Assembly (NCBI RefSeq): GCF_914271485.1 | Contig: NZ_CAJZAG010000008.1 | Span: 310,001 to 374,000, forward strand | DNA from: Cupriavidus pampae | GTDB taxonomy: Bacteria > Pseudomonadota > Gammaproteobacteria > Burkholderiales > Burkholderiaceae | DNA length: 64,000 nucleotides | Reading direction: 5' to 3' | Shown here: positions 45,814 to 55,590 of the stretch, one piece after another | How the letters are laid out: each line of letters starts with the position of its first letter | How positions within the stretch are numbered: the stretch's first letter is position 1 | The notes under the pieces: model-generated | The model's input: only the letters and a program-made list of their open reading frames with translations | Told to the model about the DNA's origin: nothing | The model's database searches: none | Translations under genes and position numbers: made by a program

Positions 45814-46994
45814 GAGCGGGGTGCGGCGGCAGTGGGTGTGCGGGTGGCGGCGGTGGGTGCCGATTCAACGATCTTTGCGCCGGCGCGCAACTTGTACTGG
45901 CCCTCGGCCACTACGCGGTCGCCAGCGGCAACGCCCTTGGCGATCACCGCGCGGTTGCCCTGCAACTCGGCCACCTCGACCGGGCGCATCGATACGGTGT
46001 CGTCGGGCTGCACCGCATAGACATACGTGCCGGCGTCGTTGCGCTGGATGGCCGACGACGGCACCGTCACTGCCTGCATGCGCTGGCCAAGCACCAGCCG
46101 CGCGTCAACGTACTGGCCCGGCCATAGCGTGTGCTGCGGATTCGGAAAGCGCGCCTTGAGCTGGATCGTGCCGCTGGTGGTATCGATCGTGTTGTTGACG
46201 AGAATCAGTTTGCCCTCGCTGAGCCGCTTGCCCGATTCGCGCTCGTTGGCATCCACCAGCAGCGTGGTCTGATCGTCGTGCGTGGCCGCGTGGATGCGTG
46301 ACACCGCTTCTTCCGGCAGCGTGAATACCACGTCGATCGGATCGATCTGACGGATCACGACAAGGCCCGTGGTGTCGGTCGCGTGCACGATATTGCCGGG
46401 ATCGACGAGCCGCGCGCCGACGCGGCCCGCCAGCGGCGCGGTGATGGTGGTGAAGTCGAGTTGCACGCGCGCGAGCGCGATCTGCGCGTCGTCGGTATGC
46501 ACCGAGGCTTCCAGCTGCGCGACCGTGGCGCGTTGCGTATCGAGCGTTTGCTGCGTGGTCGCGTTTTCCTTGATCAGGCCCTGGAAGCGCGTCAGGTCGA
46601 GCTTTGCGTTAGCGAGGTTGGCGGCGTCACGCGCGCGTGTGGCCTGGGCCTGCTCCAACTGCGCCTGAAACGTGCGCGGGTCGATGCGCGCGAGCACCTG
46701 ACCCTGCTTGACATCCTGCCCCTCGACAAAGCCCACGCTCTCCAGCTGACCGTCGATGCGTGGCTTGACGGTAACGGTCTGCATTGCCTGCACGGTGCCG
46801 ACGCCGACCAGCCCGATATCGACATCCTGCGCCTGCGCGCGCGCCGTGGTCACGCCGATGGGCGGGGTGGGGGCCTTCGTGGCGTGCGGCGCAAGCAGGC
46901 GCGATGCGACGTACGCGGCCACCCCGACGATCAGGAGTGTCGCGATCGCGATGCGCGTCAGCGGGCGCTTGTGGGGTCGGGTCGTGGCGGTCAT
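45810..46994 (-). CDS. RND periplasmic adaptor (MdtA/HlyD type)
   Basis: A membrane-fusion protein of 394 residues. A single N-terminal helix (LTRIAIATLLIVGVAAYVA) anchors it in the inner membrane. The lipoyl/barrel-sandwich halves flank a coiled hairpin: GVGTVQAMQTVTVKPRIDGQ and DFTTITAPLAGRVGARLVDPG are the half motifs, with VKQGQVLARIDPRTF between. The C-terminus is Ala/Thr-rich. It links the pump to the outer-membrane factor; both genes flank it. Confidence 0.9.
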   Translation of the reverse strand: MTATTRPHKRPLTRIAIATLLIVGVAAYVASRLLAPHATKAPTPPIGVTTARAQAQDVDIGLVGVGTVQAMQTVTVKPRIDGQLESVGFVEGQDVKQGQVLARIDPRTFQAQLEQAQATRARDAANLANAKLDLTRFQGLIKENATTQQTLDTQRATVAQLEASVHTDDAQIALARVQLDFTTITAPLAGRVGARLVDPGNIVHATDTTGLVVIRQIDPIDVVFTLPEEAVSRIHAATHDDQTTLLVDANERESGKRLSEGKLILVNNTIDTTSGTIQLKARFPNPQHTLWPGQYVDARLVLGQRMQAVTVPSSAIQRNDAGTYVYAVQPDDTVSMRPVEVAELQGNRAVIAKGVAAGDRVVAEGQYKLRAGAKIVESAPTAATRTPTAAAPRS

Positions 46995-47028
46995 AGGATG
47001 GGTCCGGCGGAGAGAGTGTGTGGGGGCG

Positions 47029-48636
47029 TTACGGGCGGCCTGCCGTCGATATCGCCGCAGTTGGCGCGACTGACGTCGTCATTGGCGGCGGCGCCTTCAA
47101 TGCATCCGCCTGCCAGCCGCCACCGGTCGCCTTGACGAGCGCTACGCTTGCCGCGAACGCGCGGCCGCGTAGCTGGATCGCCGTGCGTTCATTGGTCAGC
47201 GCGAGCTGCTGCGCAGTGATCACGGTCAGGTACTGCGCGGTGCCGGCGCGGTACTGCGCCAGCGACACGCGTTCCGCGCGGCGCGCGGCATCCACCGCGC
47301 GGTCTTGCACCACGACTTCGCTATCGAGCACGCGCAACGCGGACAGGCTGTCCTCGACTTCCTGCAGTCCCGACAGCACGGTCTGCCGATAGGCGGCCGC
47401 GCTTTCGTCGTAGGCCGCCACCGCCTGATCGTTACGCCCATTACGCAGGCCGCCATCGAAGATGGTCTGCGCAAGGCCCGCGCCCAGCGACCACACGCGG
47501 CCCGGTGCGATAAACCAGTTGGCCAGACTCGCGCTGCTGGCGCCGCCCGAGGCGGAAAGTGTCAACTGCGGGTAGTAGGCGGCGCGCGCCACGCCGATCT
47601 GCGCGTTGGCGGCGGCCATGCGGCGCTCGGCCGCGGCGATATCGGGGCGGCGCTCGAGCAGCGCGGACGGCAGGCCCGGGGGCAAGGCCAGCAGGCGCAT
47701 CGGAAATGATGCGCGCCGCGCTTGCGGCGCGCCTGCCGCGTCAGGCGTGTCCGGAACCATCGGCGCCGCCGACGCGATCGGTGCCAGCGCGAACGCGGCG
47801 GGCGCGCGACCCGTGAGCACCGCGATCGCATGTTCGAACTGCGTGCGCTGCACGTCGAGGTCGATGCCCTGCGCGCGCGCCGATTCCAGCGTCACCTGCG
47901 CCAGCGAGACATCGGCATCCGAGGCCACGCCCGCGCGGAACTGGCTCTGTGTGAGCTTCAGCGACTCCTCGTCGGCGGCGACGGTGCGCGCGAACAGGTC
48001 CTTGAGCACATCGGTGATTCGCAGCTGGATATAGTCCTGCGCGACTTCGGCCTGCAGCGCGAGGCGCGCGGCGGCCAGGTCTGCGGCGGTGGCCTGCTCG
48101 GTATCGCGCGCGCTTTCCACGGCGCGCCGCACCAGCCCCCACAGGTCGATCTCCCAGCTGGCATCGAGTAGCGCCGCATGGCTGTTGGATACTGCCGGCA
48201 CACCGTTCGACGACGCGCGGCCACGGCCCGTCGAGACACTCGCATCCAGCGTTGGAAACAGCCCGGCCCGCGCCTGCTGCGTGAGCGCGCGCGCCTGCCG
48301 ATAGCTGGCCTCGGCCTGCCGCAGTGTCTGATTGAACGACATGGTCGCGTCGATCAGTCCATTCAGGGTCGGGTCGCCGTACGCGATCCACCAGTCCTGG
48401 CTGGCATCGATGGTGGCCGGCTGCGCCACCTTCCACTGATCGTCCGGCGGTGGCGTCTCGCGCCAGCCCGCGGGCAGTTGCTGGTCGGTTAGCGTGGGCC
48501 GCACGTAGTCGGGCCCGACCGTGCAGCCGGACAGAGCCATCAGGGCAACAATGGCGAGGGCGGCAGCATGTCGTCGAGTACGGCGTCGAGTACGGCGTCG
48601 AGTACGGCGCGGGGTACCTGGCGGGGAGGCGGTCAT
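47029..48636 (-). CDS. RND outer-membrane factor lipoprotein (NodT family)
   Basis: A NodT/OprM-type outer-membrane channel of 535 residues. After an Arg/Thr-rich N-terminus, a hydrophobic segment ends in the lipobox LSGC (Cys about 38), followed by the family start TVGPDYVRP. Two OEP domains are visible, with the internal repeat of coiled helices (NQTLRQAEASYRQARALTQ; ERRPDIAAAERRMAAANAQIG). It is the first gene of the efflux run. The N-terminal arginine stretch is encoded by a 12-bp tandem repeat. Confidence 0.9.
   Translation of the reverse strand: MTASPPGTPRRTRRRTRRRTRRHAAALAIVALMALSGCTVGPDYVRPTLTDQQLPAGWRETPPPDDQWKVAQPATIDASQDWWIAYGDPTLNGLIDATMSFNQTLRQAEASYRQARALTQQARAGLFPTLDASVSTGRGRASSNGVPAVSNSHAALLDASWEIDLWGLVRRAVESARDTEQATAADLAAARLALQAEVAQDYIQLRITDVLKDLFARTVAADEESLKLTQSQFRAGVASDADVSLAQVTLESARAQGIDLDVQRTQFEHAIAVLTGRAPAAFALAPIASAAPMVPDTPDAAGAPQARRASFPMRLLALPPGLPSALLERRPDIAAAERRMAAANAQIGVARAAYYPQLTLSASGGASSASLANWFIAPGRVWSLGAGLAQTIFDGGLRNGRNDQAVAAYDESAAAYRQTVLSGLQEVEDSLSALRVLDSEVVVQDRAVDAARRAERVSLAQYRAGTAQYLTVITAQQLALTNERTAIQLRGRAFAASVALVKATGGGWQADALKAPPPMTTSVAPTAAISTAGRP
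48572..48619. repeat. 12-bp tandem repeat in the outer-membrane factor N-terminus
   Basis: CGTCGAGTACGG occurs three times head to tail (48572-48607), with a degenerate fourth unit. On the minus strand it encodes repeated Arg-Thr-Arg-Arg units in the n-region of the lipoprotein signal peptide. Confidence 0.85.
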
Positions 48637-48931
48637 TGGCGGACTCAGTCGGCAAGCGAAAGCGCGACGGTCTGCCTCGGCAGCCGTCGCGAACGAATTC
48701 AGCTTAAGTGCCGGTGTGTGTCGGCGTACGCCCGGTCTATTACCGTGCGTTTCAACGCATTACGCGATGTTTCGCGCGTGGTACCAAGTGGTCGACGCTG
48801 CGCTCATGGTGGTGCCGCAGTGACCGGTCAGGCGCATCAAGACCGAGGCTGGGCGCGGGCTGCGCGTCGAAAGAGGCATGCCTGACGTGAATTTTTCCCG
48901 ACATAAGGGAAAACCCGTATCAAGTTCGTGC
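48637..48931. other. Intergenic region between the efflux genes and groES
   Basis: No gene supported. Short open frames on the plus strand here look like chance reading of high-GC DNA, with no ribosome binding site or recognisable product. The region must hold the promoter of the minus-strand efflux genes, but no clear hexamer pair was found. Confidence 0.5.
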
Positions 48932-48961
48932 CTTGAAAAGGAAATACCCCGTCCCTATAAT
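48932..48961 (+). promoter_or_regulatory. groESL promoter (overlapping sigma-32 and sigma-70)
   Basis: TTGAAA (48933-48938) and TATAAT (48956-48961) are 17 bp apart, a near-consensus sigma-70 promoter. The same DNA reads CTTGAAA, a 14-bp gap and CCCTATAA, close to the sigma-32 pattern. The start would fall inside CIRCE, about 48968. Confidence 0.8.
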
Positions 48962-48987
48962 TAGCACTCGTCGGGCATGAGTGCTAA
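48961..48987 (+). promoter_or_regulatory. CIRCE operator (HrcA site)
   Basis: TTAGCACTC, nine bases, then GAGTGCTAA is a perfect match to the CIRCE consensus bound by the heat-shock repressor HrcA. It overlaps the predicted groESL transcription start. hrcA is not in the window. Confidence 0.96.
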
Positions 48988-49114
48988 CAGTTCTCTCCCG
49001 CGGGGTGCGCACAGCGCGCCAACCACTTCCAATGGAAACCTGATGGTCGTCCGGATGTTGTAGAACGGACGGCCATTTGTGAATCAACACTCACTTTTTG
49101 TATTAGGAGTCCGT

Positions 49115-49405
49115 ATGAATCTGCGTCCCTTGCACGACCGCGTGATCGTGAAGCGTCTGGACAACGAAACCAAGACCGCGTCCGGCATCGTGATTCCCGA
49201 CAACGCCGCCGAGAAGCCTGATCAAGGCGAAGTGCTGGCTGTGGGCCCCGGCAAGAAGGATGACAAGGGCAATTCGATTGTCCTCGACGTGAAGGTGGGC
49301 GACCGCGTGCTGTTCGGCAAGTATGCCGGCCAAGGCGTGAAGGTGGATGGCCAGGAACTGCTGGTCATGCGCGAAGAAGACATCATGGCCGTGGTGCAGA
49401 AGTAA
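49115..49405 (+). CDS. groES: Co-chaperonin GroES
   Basis: A 96-residue GroES lid protein for the GroEL cavity. [21 protein letters not shown] at the start, the mobile-loop region ([16 protein letters not shown]) and [15 protein letters not shown] at the end are typical. ATG at 49115 has TAGGAGT before it; an upstream ATG at 49079 gives an atypical extension. Controlled by the CIRCE and sigma-32/70 promoter, and followed by groEL 39 bp later. Confidence 0.96.
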   Translation: MNLRPLHDRVIVKRLDNETKTASGIVIPDNAAEKPDQGEVLAVGPGKKDDKGNSIVLDVKVGDRVLFGKYAGQGVKVDGQELLVMREEDIMAVVQK

Positions 49406-51088
<1,683 letters not shown>

Positions 51089-51130
51089 TTTGCCTCACCG
51101 CTGAGCTTGCTCAGCGTGCTGCACCAAGGA

Positions 51131-51164
51131 AAACCCCCGCGGGCTTGCGCCCGCGGGGGTTTTT
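51131..51164 (+). terminator. Intrinsic terminator of groESL
   Basis: AAACCCCCGCGGGC (51131-51144), loop TTGC and GCCCGCGGGGGTTT (51149-51162) form a 14-bp stem ending in T residues. It also ends the convergent beta-propeller gene, where the minus-strand tail is TTTTCC. Confidence 0.9.
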
Positions 51165-51168
51165 CGTT

Positions 51169-52647
51169 TTATAGCTGCTGAACCTGAACCGGCGTGCCGG
51201 GTTTGCCGTCGGCCTGCGGCGCCACCATCAGGTAGCGGCGCTTCTCGGGGGCGGCGCTATCGGGCGTCACCACCTGGCGGATCGGCCCGATCGAATTGAC
51301 GATCGCCGAGCCGGCCGGGTTGGTCATAAACGAGGCCAGTGCCTGCACGTTGCCGCTGCCATCCGGATTGTCGGCAAGTGCCAGCACGTACGCGGACTTG
51401 GGCTGAAGCCCCGTGACCGAGGCCTGCAGCACCTGCACGAGGCCCTGATCGAACAGCGAGACGCTGGTGGGCGCGGTGGTTGCACCGGCCGGCGCGAGCG
51501 TCAGGTGCACAGCTTGTCCTGCAACGCCGAGCGGCTGCAGGTTCTGCGTGCCATCGCCCTCGGGCACCGCGTTAGGGACGTAGGCAATGGCCTGCGGTGC
51601 CTGTCCGATCGGCACATTGGCTACCACGCGCTGCGTGGCCGTATCGATCGCGGCCAGCGCGTCGGCATTCTCGAGCCCGACGTAGATGCGCGTGCCATCG
51701 GCCGAAGGCCACACGCCGTGCGGCAGCTTGCCGACCGGAATCGTCGCTACCTGCGAGAAGTCGTCGGTGCGGAAGACCTTGACCTCGTTGAGGCCGCCGA
51801 TGCTGACATACGCGAACGTGCCCTTGGGCGTGCGCGCGAAGTTCACGTGGTTGGTGATCGGACCGGTGTCGATGGTCTTGATGGGCGCGAACGGCGGCTT
51901 CGCGTCGAAGACCTGCGTGCGACCCACATCCTTGAGCGTGAACCACACCTGCGTGCCGTCCGGCGAGGCGGCGATATTGGGGCAGAACGGGCTTTCCTGC
52001 TTTACCGTGCCAACGATCTTGTGGTCGGCCACGGAGACGACCTTCGTCTCGGGATTGAACGACGAGCAGATATAGCCGTACTTGCCATCAGGCGAGAAGA
52101 TCTGCATGCCGGGGCCGGCTGGCGTAACGATGCGCGTCTTCTCCTCGAAAGTCTTCGCGTCGAGCACCGCCACGTAGTTCTCGCCCCGCACTGTGACCCA
52201 GATCTCCTTGCCGTCGGGCGTGTAGAACGCCTCGTGGGGCGAGCGGCCGACGTACGTGGTGTGCTTGACCGTGTTGGTCTGCGTGTCGATGAACGTGACC
52301 GAGTTGGAGCCGATCGACACCACCGCGAGCGTACGGTGGTCGGGCGAGAAGCCCATGCCGTGCACGAGCACCTGCCCGCGATAGAGCGGGCTGAAGTTGC
52401 CCGGCGACGGATCGCCAAGGCGGATCACGCCAAGCAGGCGGTTATCGGCCGGGTCGGTGACGGACACCGTGTTCGAGAACTGCTCGGCCGCGTAGACGCG
52501 GTCGCGATGGCTGATGGCAATGTCGGCAGCGCTGGCGGCACCCGGGGCCTGGCCAGCGGTGGCGGTCAGCGTGACCGCGGCGAGTGCTGCGGCGAGTGTT
52601 GTGCCGAGTGTTGGGCCGAACCGAGCGGTAAGGGGTGTGCGTGTCAT
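51169..52647 (-). CDS. Periplasmic YVTN-type beta-propeller protein
   Basis: A secreted beta-propeller protein with repeated YVTN/NHL-like blades, such as NSVTFIDTQTNTVKHTTYVG, EIWVTVRGENYVAVLDAKTF and TRIYVGLENADALAAIDTAT. A signal peptide spans the first 40 residues and ends GAASA. A short non-propeller C-terminal domain follows (about the last 120 residues). ATG at 52647 gives a normal signal peptide; ATG at 52710 overlaps the DUF305 stop (ATGA), would be translationally coupled and adds 21 residues. The two genes form one run. Function is unknown; such propellers can bind proteins or metal/redox partners. Confidence 0.78.
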   Translation of the reverse strand: MTRTPLTARFGPTLGTTLAAALAAVTLTATAGQAPGAASAADIAISHRDRVYAAEQFSNTVSVTDPADNRLLGVIRLGDPSPGNFSPLYRGQVLVHGMGFSPDHRTLAVVSIGSNSVTFIDTQTNTVKHTTYVGRSPHEAFYTPDGKEIWVTVRGENYVAVLDAKTFEEKTRIVTPAGPGMQIFSPDGKYGYICSSFNPETKVVSVADHKIVGTVKQESPFCPNIAASPDGTQVWFTLKDVGRTQVFDAKPPFAPIKTIDTGPITNHVNFARTPKGTFAYVSIGGLNEVKVFRTDDFSQVATIPVGKLPHGVWPSADGTRIYVGLENADALAAIDTATQRVVANVPIGQAPQAIAYVPNAVPEGDGTQNLQPLGVAGQAVHLTLAPAGATTAPTSVSLFDQGLVQVLQASVTGLQPKSAYVLALADNPDGSGNVQALASFMTNPAGSAIVNSIGPIRQVVTPDSAAPEKRRYLMVAPQADGKPGTPVQVQQL

Positions 52648-52706
52648 GGCAGTGGCGATCGTTAGGTCGAGGGGTTGGGTCAAGGCGTTGAGTGGGAGCC
52701 GATGCG

Positions 52707-53153
52707 TCATTCGTGCTGCGACATATGCATCGCGTGGGAATGCGTGGCAGATGACGCGGGCGCGGACGTTGCCGCGGCGGGCGCGGTGGGAGCGGGGGCC
52801 GACGGAGGCGCCGGCTGGCCAAGCGCGAGCTGCATCGCCGCGATTTCCTGTTGCTGATCGACGATGATCTCCTGCGCGATGCGCCGCAATTGTTCGTTCT
52901 TGCCATGGCGCAGCACCGCCTGCGCCATCTCGATCGCGCCCTGGTGGTGGGGCGTCATCATGGCGACGAAGTCGCGGTCGATGTCGCCAGTGGGCTGGAC
53001 GTCCATGTCCTTCATCATCTTCGTCATCGCGGCGTCGTTTTCCGCGAGGAACGCGGCTTCACCGGCAGGTGGGGCGGCATAGGCTGGCAGCACTAGCAAT
53101 GGCACCAGCAATGGCACCAGCAGCGCCAGCAGAGATCCTGGGAGTCGGGGCAT
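52707..53153 (-). CDS. DUF305 periplasmic protein
   Basis: A 148-residue DUF305 protein with a cleavable signal peptide ending YAAPP. The family motif MMTPHHQGAIEMAQAVLRHG and a helical bundle follow. The C-terminus is Pro/Ala-rich and then His/Met-rich (THSHAMHMSQHE), which could bind copper or silver. Some DUF305 proteins, such as CopM, bind copper; the role here is inference. The signal core VPLLVPLL is encoded by a short 12-bp repeat. It heads the pair with the beta-propeller gene and is divergent from an ECF sigma factor. Confidence 0.82.
   Translation of the reverse strand: MPRLPGSLLALLVPLLVPLLVLPAYAAPPAGEAAFLAENDAAMTKMMKDMDVQPTGDIDRDFVAMMTPHHQGAIEMAQAVLRHGKNEQLRRIAQEIIVDQQQEIAAMQLALGQPAPPSAPAPTAPAAATSAPASSATHSHAMHMSQHE
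53096..53119. repeat. 12-bp repeat in the DUF305 signal peptide
   Basis: GCAATGGCACCA occurs twice in tandem, with a partial third copy. On the minus strand it encodes Val-Pro-Leu-Leu repeats. Confidence 0.75.
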
Positions 53154-53198
53154 CGGATTTCTCCATCGGGGTTGTTGTCGGGCGGGGTTGTTGCCGGG

Positions 53199-53225
53199 TA
53201 TACACAGCAGCCACGCGCTTATTCC
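53199..53225 (-). promoter_or_regulatory. ECF-type promoter motif facing DUF305
   Basis: Read on the minus strand: GGAATAA (53225-53219), a 12-bp spacer and TGTGTATA (53206-53199). The same pattern occurs on the plus strand 50 bp away facing the sigma gene. The spacing fits an extracytoplasmic-function promoter, and the start would be about 40 bp before DUF305. Confidence 0.6.
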
Positions 53226-53258
53226 GCCACGTATCGAAAATAAAATATGGCAGGCACG

Positions 53259-53286
53259 GGAATAAACTGGCTGCTACCTGTGTACG
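53259..53286 (+). promoter_or_regulatory. ECF-type promoter motif facing the sigma gene
   Basis: GGAATAA (53259-53265), a 13-bp spacer and TGTGTACG (53279-53286). Both this and the minus-strand copy also share TGGCTGCT in the spacer. It suggests that the sigma factor activates its own operon and the divergent DUF305 operon. Confidence 0.6.
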
Positions 53287-53338
53287 CCCCGGGTAAGGGC
53301 GGCTCCACGCCGCCGCCCAGAGAAACCGATGGAAACCG

Positions 53339-53902
53339 ATGATGAATATCCGGGATGTCCTGATCGATCATGTGCCGCGGCTGCGTCGCTACGCGCGCGC
53401 GCTGATCCGGAACCGGGAGCTGGCGGACGATCTCGTGCAGGACACGCTCGAGCGCGCGCTCGGCCATGCGCATCAATACCGGCCGGGCAGCGATCCGCGC
53501 GCATGGCTGTTCGCGATCATGCATAACGTCCACGCCAATCAGGCGCGGCGGGCCTCCGCGCGCGCGCCGCATGTGATGATGGAAGGCGATACGCTTGACG
53601 CCGCGATCGATGCGGCAGGCTTCGTGGGCAGTGCGGGGACCACGGATGGGCAGACGCGCGCGCTCGAACTGCGCGACCTCGACGCCGCACTGGCAAGATT
53701 GCCGGCCGAGCAGCGCGAGGTGGTGCTGCTGGTCGGTCTGGAGGACATGAGTTATGCCGAAGTGGCGCAGACGCTCGGCATTCCGCTGGGCACCGTGATG
53801 TCACGCCTGTCGCGCGGACGGGAACGGCTGCGCATGCTGATGGCGGGCGAAGCTGGCGCCCCGGAGCAGGGCGCGGCCACGAAACTAAGGGTAGTGCGAT
53901 GA
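53339..53902 (+). CDS. ECF RNA polymerase sigma factor
   Basis: A 187-residue ECF sigma factor with complete region 2 (RYARALIRNRELADDLVQDT) and region 4 (LPAEQREVVLLVGLEDMSYA, then LGIPLGTVMSRLSRGRERL). There is no N-terminal region 1. Its stop overlaps the anti-sigma start by 4 nt. The start at 53339 is preceded by GATGGAAACCG rather than a strong Shine-Dalgarno. Matched promoter motifs upstream suggest autoregulation and control of the divergent DUF305 pair. Confidence 0.9.
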   Translation: MMNIRDVLIDHVPRLRRYARALIRNRELADDLVQDTLERALGHAHQYRPGSDPRAWLFAIMHNVHANQARRASARAPHVMMEGDTLDAAIDAAGFVGSAGTTDGQTRALELRDLDAALARLPAEQREVVLLVGLEDMSYAEVAQTLGIPLGTVMSRLSRGRERLRMLMAGEAGAPEQGAATKLRVVR

Positions 53903-54759
53903 ATGACCAACGACCAACGGGCTCGGCCGACGGAGCCATCGGCGAACTCGAACTGCATGCCTATATCGATGGCGAGCTGTCGGCCGAACGGCGCGCGGCC
54001 GTGGAGCGCGCGCTCGAGTCTGATGCCGCGCTCGTGGCGCGCGTGGACGACTATCTCGCGCAGAAGCAACTGCTGCATGAGCGCTACGACAGTGTGCTCG
54101 ACGAGGCGGTGCCGCGCCGATTGTTGCCAGCCGCCAATGCGCACCGGTGGTCGCGCGCGACCACGATGTTCGCGATGGCCGCGATGCTCGCGCTGGGCGT
54201 GGGGATCGGCATCGGCATGAACGGAGTCATGGGCGGCGTGACAGGGGGCAAAGGGGGCGGCATGACGGACGGCGGTGCGTCCGCGCGCGGGCTGGTGGCC
54301 TCGCAGAGCGCCGACGCCTCGGCGGGGTTTGCGCGCCGCGCCGCGCTCGCGCACGTGGTGTATATGCCCGATATCGTACGACCGACGGCGATGGATGGCG
54401 GGCGCGAGCAGGATTTCGTCAACTGGCTGGCGCAGCGGCTCGGGACCGACGTGCACCCGCCCATGCTCACGCGCAGCGGCTTCGAACTCGTCGGTGGGCG
54501 GCTGTTGCCCGATGCCAATGGCGACGTCGCCCAGTTCATGTATCGCGACGCGCAGGGGCAGCGCATCACGCTATGCGTGTCGCGGCGCAAGGCCGACAGC
54601 ACCACCACCGCGTTCCGGCTTTATCAGGATGGCTCGGTCAACGTGTTCTACTGGATCGATGGCGATTTCGGCTACGCGGTCTCGGGCGGCATCGGACGCG
54701 ACGTGCTGCTGGAGTTGTCGCATGACGTGCACGAGCAACTGGCACAGCGGAAGAGCTGA
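53899..54759 (+). CDS. Membrane anti-sigma factor
   Basis: A 286-residue protein. A cytoplasmic anti-sigma domain covers the first about 80 residues (ELHAYIDGELSAERRAAVER), lacks the zinc HxxxCxxC motif and resembles RskA-like or FecR-like anti-sigma factors. One membrane helix lies near residues 88-110, followed by a Gly/Met-rich linker and a periplasmic domain of about 150 residues. The ATGA overlap with the sigma gene indicates coupling. The periplasmic part probably senses an envelope or metal signal, which would release the sigma factor. The signal is unknown. Confidence 0.82.
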   Translation: MNDQRPTGSADGAIGELELHAYIDGELSAERRAAVERALESDAALVARVDDYLAQKQLLHERYDSVLDEAVPRRLLPAANAHRWSRATTMFAMAAMLALGVGIGIGMNGVMGGVTGGKGGGMTDGGASARGLVASQSADASAGFARRAALAHVVYMPDIVRPTAMDGGREQDFVNWLAQRLGTDVHPPMLTRSGFELVGGRLLPDANGDVAQFMYRDAQGQRITLCVSRRKADSTTTAFRLYQDGSVNVFYWIDGDFGYAVSGGIGRDVLLELSHDVHEQLAQRKS

Positions 54760-54765
54760 ACACCC

Positions 54766-55554
54766 CTACAGTTCGACCACGTAATTCCAGTCGAAGCGCG
54801 GGTTCTCCATCTCGCCCGTGCGGCGCGAGCGGTAGCCGCGCGGATTGCAGACCACGCGTGCATCATCGACGCGATAGTCGAAGCCAGTATGCGTGTGGCC
54901 ATGCACCCACAGATCGGTCTGCATGACGAGGTCTGGGCGCCGCGAGACGAAACCGGCCGAGACGATGTCATGCGCATAGCGCGCGTCGAGGCTGCCGAGA
55001 TCGGGGCCGTGGTGCGTGACGACCACGGTCTTGCCCTCGAACGGCTGGGCCAGCACGGATTCGAGCCACGCGGTGGCGGCCACATGGCGGGCCAGCGCGT
55101 CGGCAGGGGTGAATGGGCGGAGCGCGCCATCCTCATCGGTCATACGAATCAGCCGATGGTCCACCATCGTGCTGGCGCATGCCTCCATCGCGCTCTCGAC
55201 ACGCTCGGTGCCATAGAGCCGGTAATCGGTCCACCATGTGGTGCCGATGACGCGCACGCGCGTGCCGTCGCCATCGACGAAATTGGCCACGCCACCATTG
55301 AGCACGATCACATGGTTGAACTCGGCCGAGGCATCGGCGAGCATGCGATCGACCAGCGCGAAGTCGCTTTCGTAGTACTCGTGATTGCCGGGCACATAGA
55401 CCACGGGCGCGTCGAACGTGCGCGCGGCCCAGTCCACGCCTTCGCGGCCGTTGGCGATATCGCCGGCCAGGATCACGAGGTCGGCGTCGCACGCCGGCAC
55501 TTCAGCCGGCATGTCGTGCTCGAGGTGGAGATCGCTGAGCAGGCGCAGCTTCAT
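54766..55554 (-). CDS. Calcineurin-like metallophosphoesterase
   Basis: A metallophosphoesterase of 262 residues. Di-metal motifs are in order: SDLHLEHD (D-x-H), DLVILAGDIANG (GD), VPGNHEYYE (GNHE), VVTHHGPD and WVHGHTHTGFDY (GH-x-H). No signal peptide is present, so it is cytoplasmic. The substrate (nucleotide, phosphoester or other) is unknown. The start at 55554 is chosen over 55587 because the MKLRLLSDLHLEH N-terminus is typical. It follows tadG on the same strand by 48 bp, with a hairpin between them, and is convergent with the anti-sigma gene. Confidence 0.88.
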   Translation of the reverse strand: MKLRLLSDLHLEHDMPAEVPACDADLVILAGDIANGREGVDWAARTFDAPVVYVPGNHEYYESDFALVDRMLADASAEFNHVIVLNGGVANFVDGDGTRVRVIGTTWWTDYRLYGTERVESAMEACASTMVDHRLIRMTDEDGALRPFTPADALARHVAATAWLESVLAQPFEGKTVVVTHHGPDLGSLDARYAHDIVSAGFVSRRPDLVMQTDLWVHGHTHTGFDYRVDDARVVCNPRGYRSRRTGEMENPRFDWNYVVEL

Positions 55555-55564
55555 GGACAACTCC

Positions 55565-55590
55565 CGGATGCATGGGTGGACATGCATCCG
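55565..55590. repeat. 9-bp inverted repeat before the metallophosphoesterase gene
   Basis: CGGATGCAT (55565-55573) and ATGCATCCG (55582-55590) form a perfect 9-bp inverted repeat with an 8-nt loop. On the minus strand it is immediately followed by the GGGAG ribosome binding site, so it may be an operator or an RNA hairpin that affects translation. Confidence 0.6.

Noticed and set aside
42484-46020. A 1178-residue plus-strand open frame opposite the RND pump
   Set aside because: Antisense to a complete RND permease; composition is dominated by Arg, His and Gln with no domain.
48568-48885. Short plus-strand open frames between the efflux genes and groES
   Set aside because: No ribosome binding site, low-complexity Ser/Thr/Arg translation that overlaps the minus-strand outer-membrane factor repeat.
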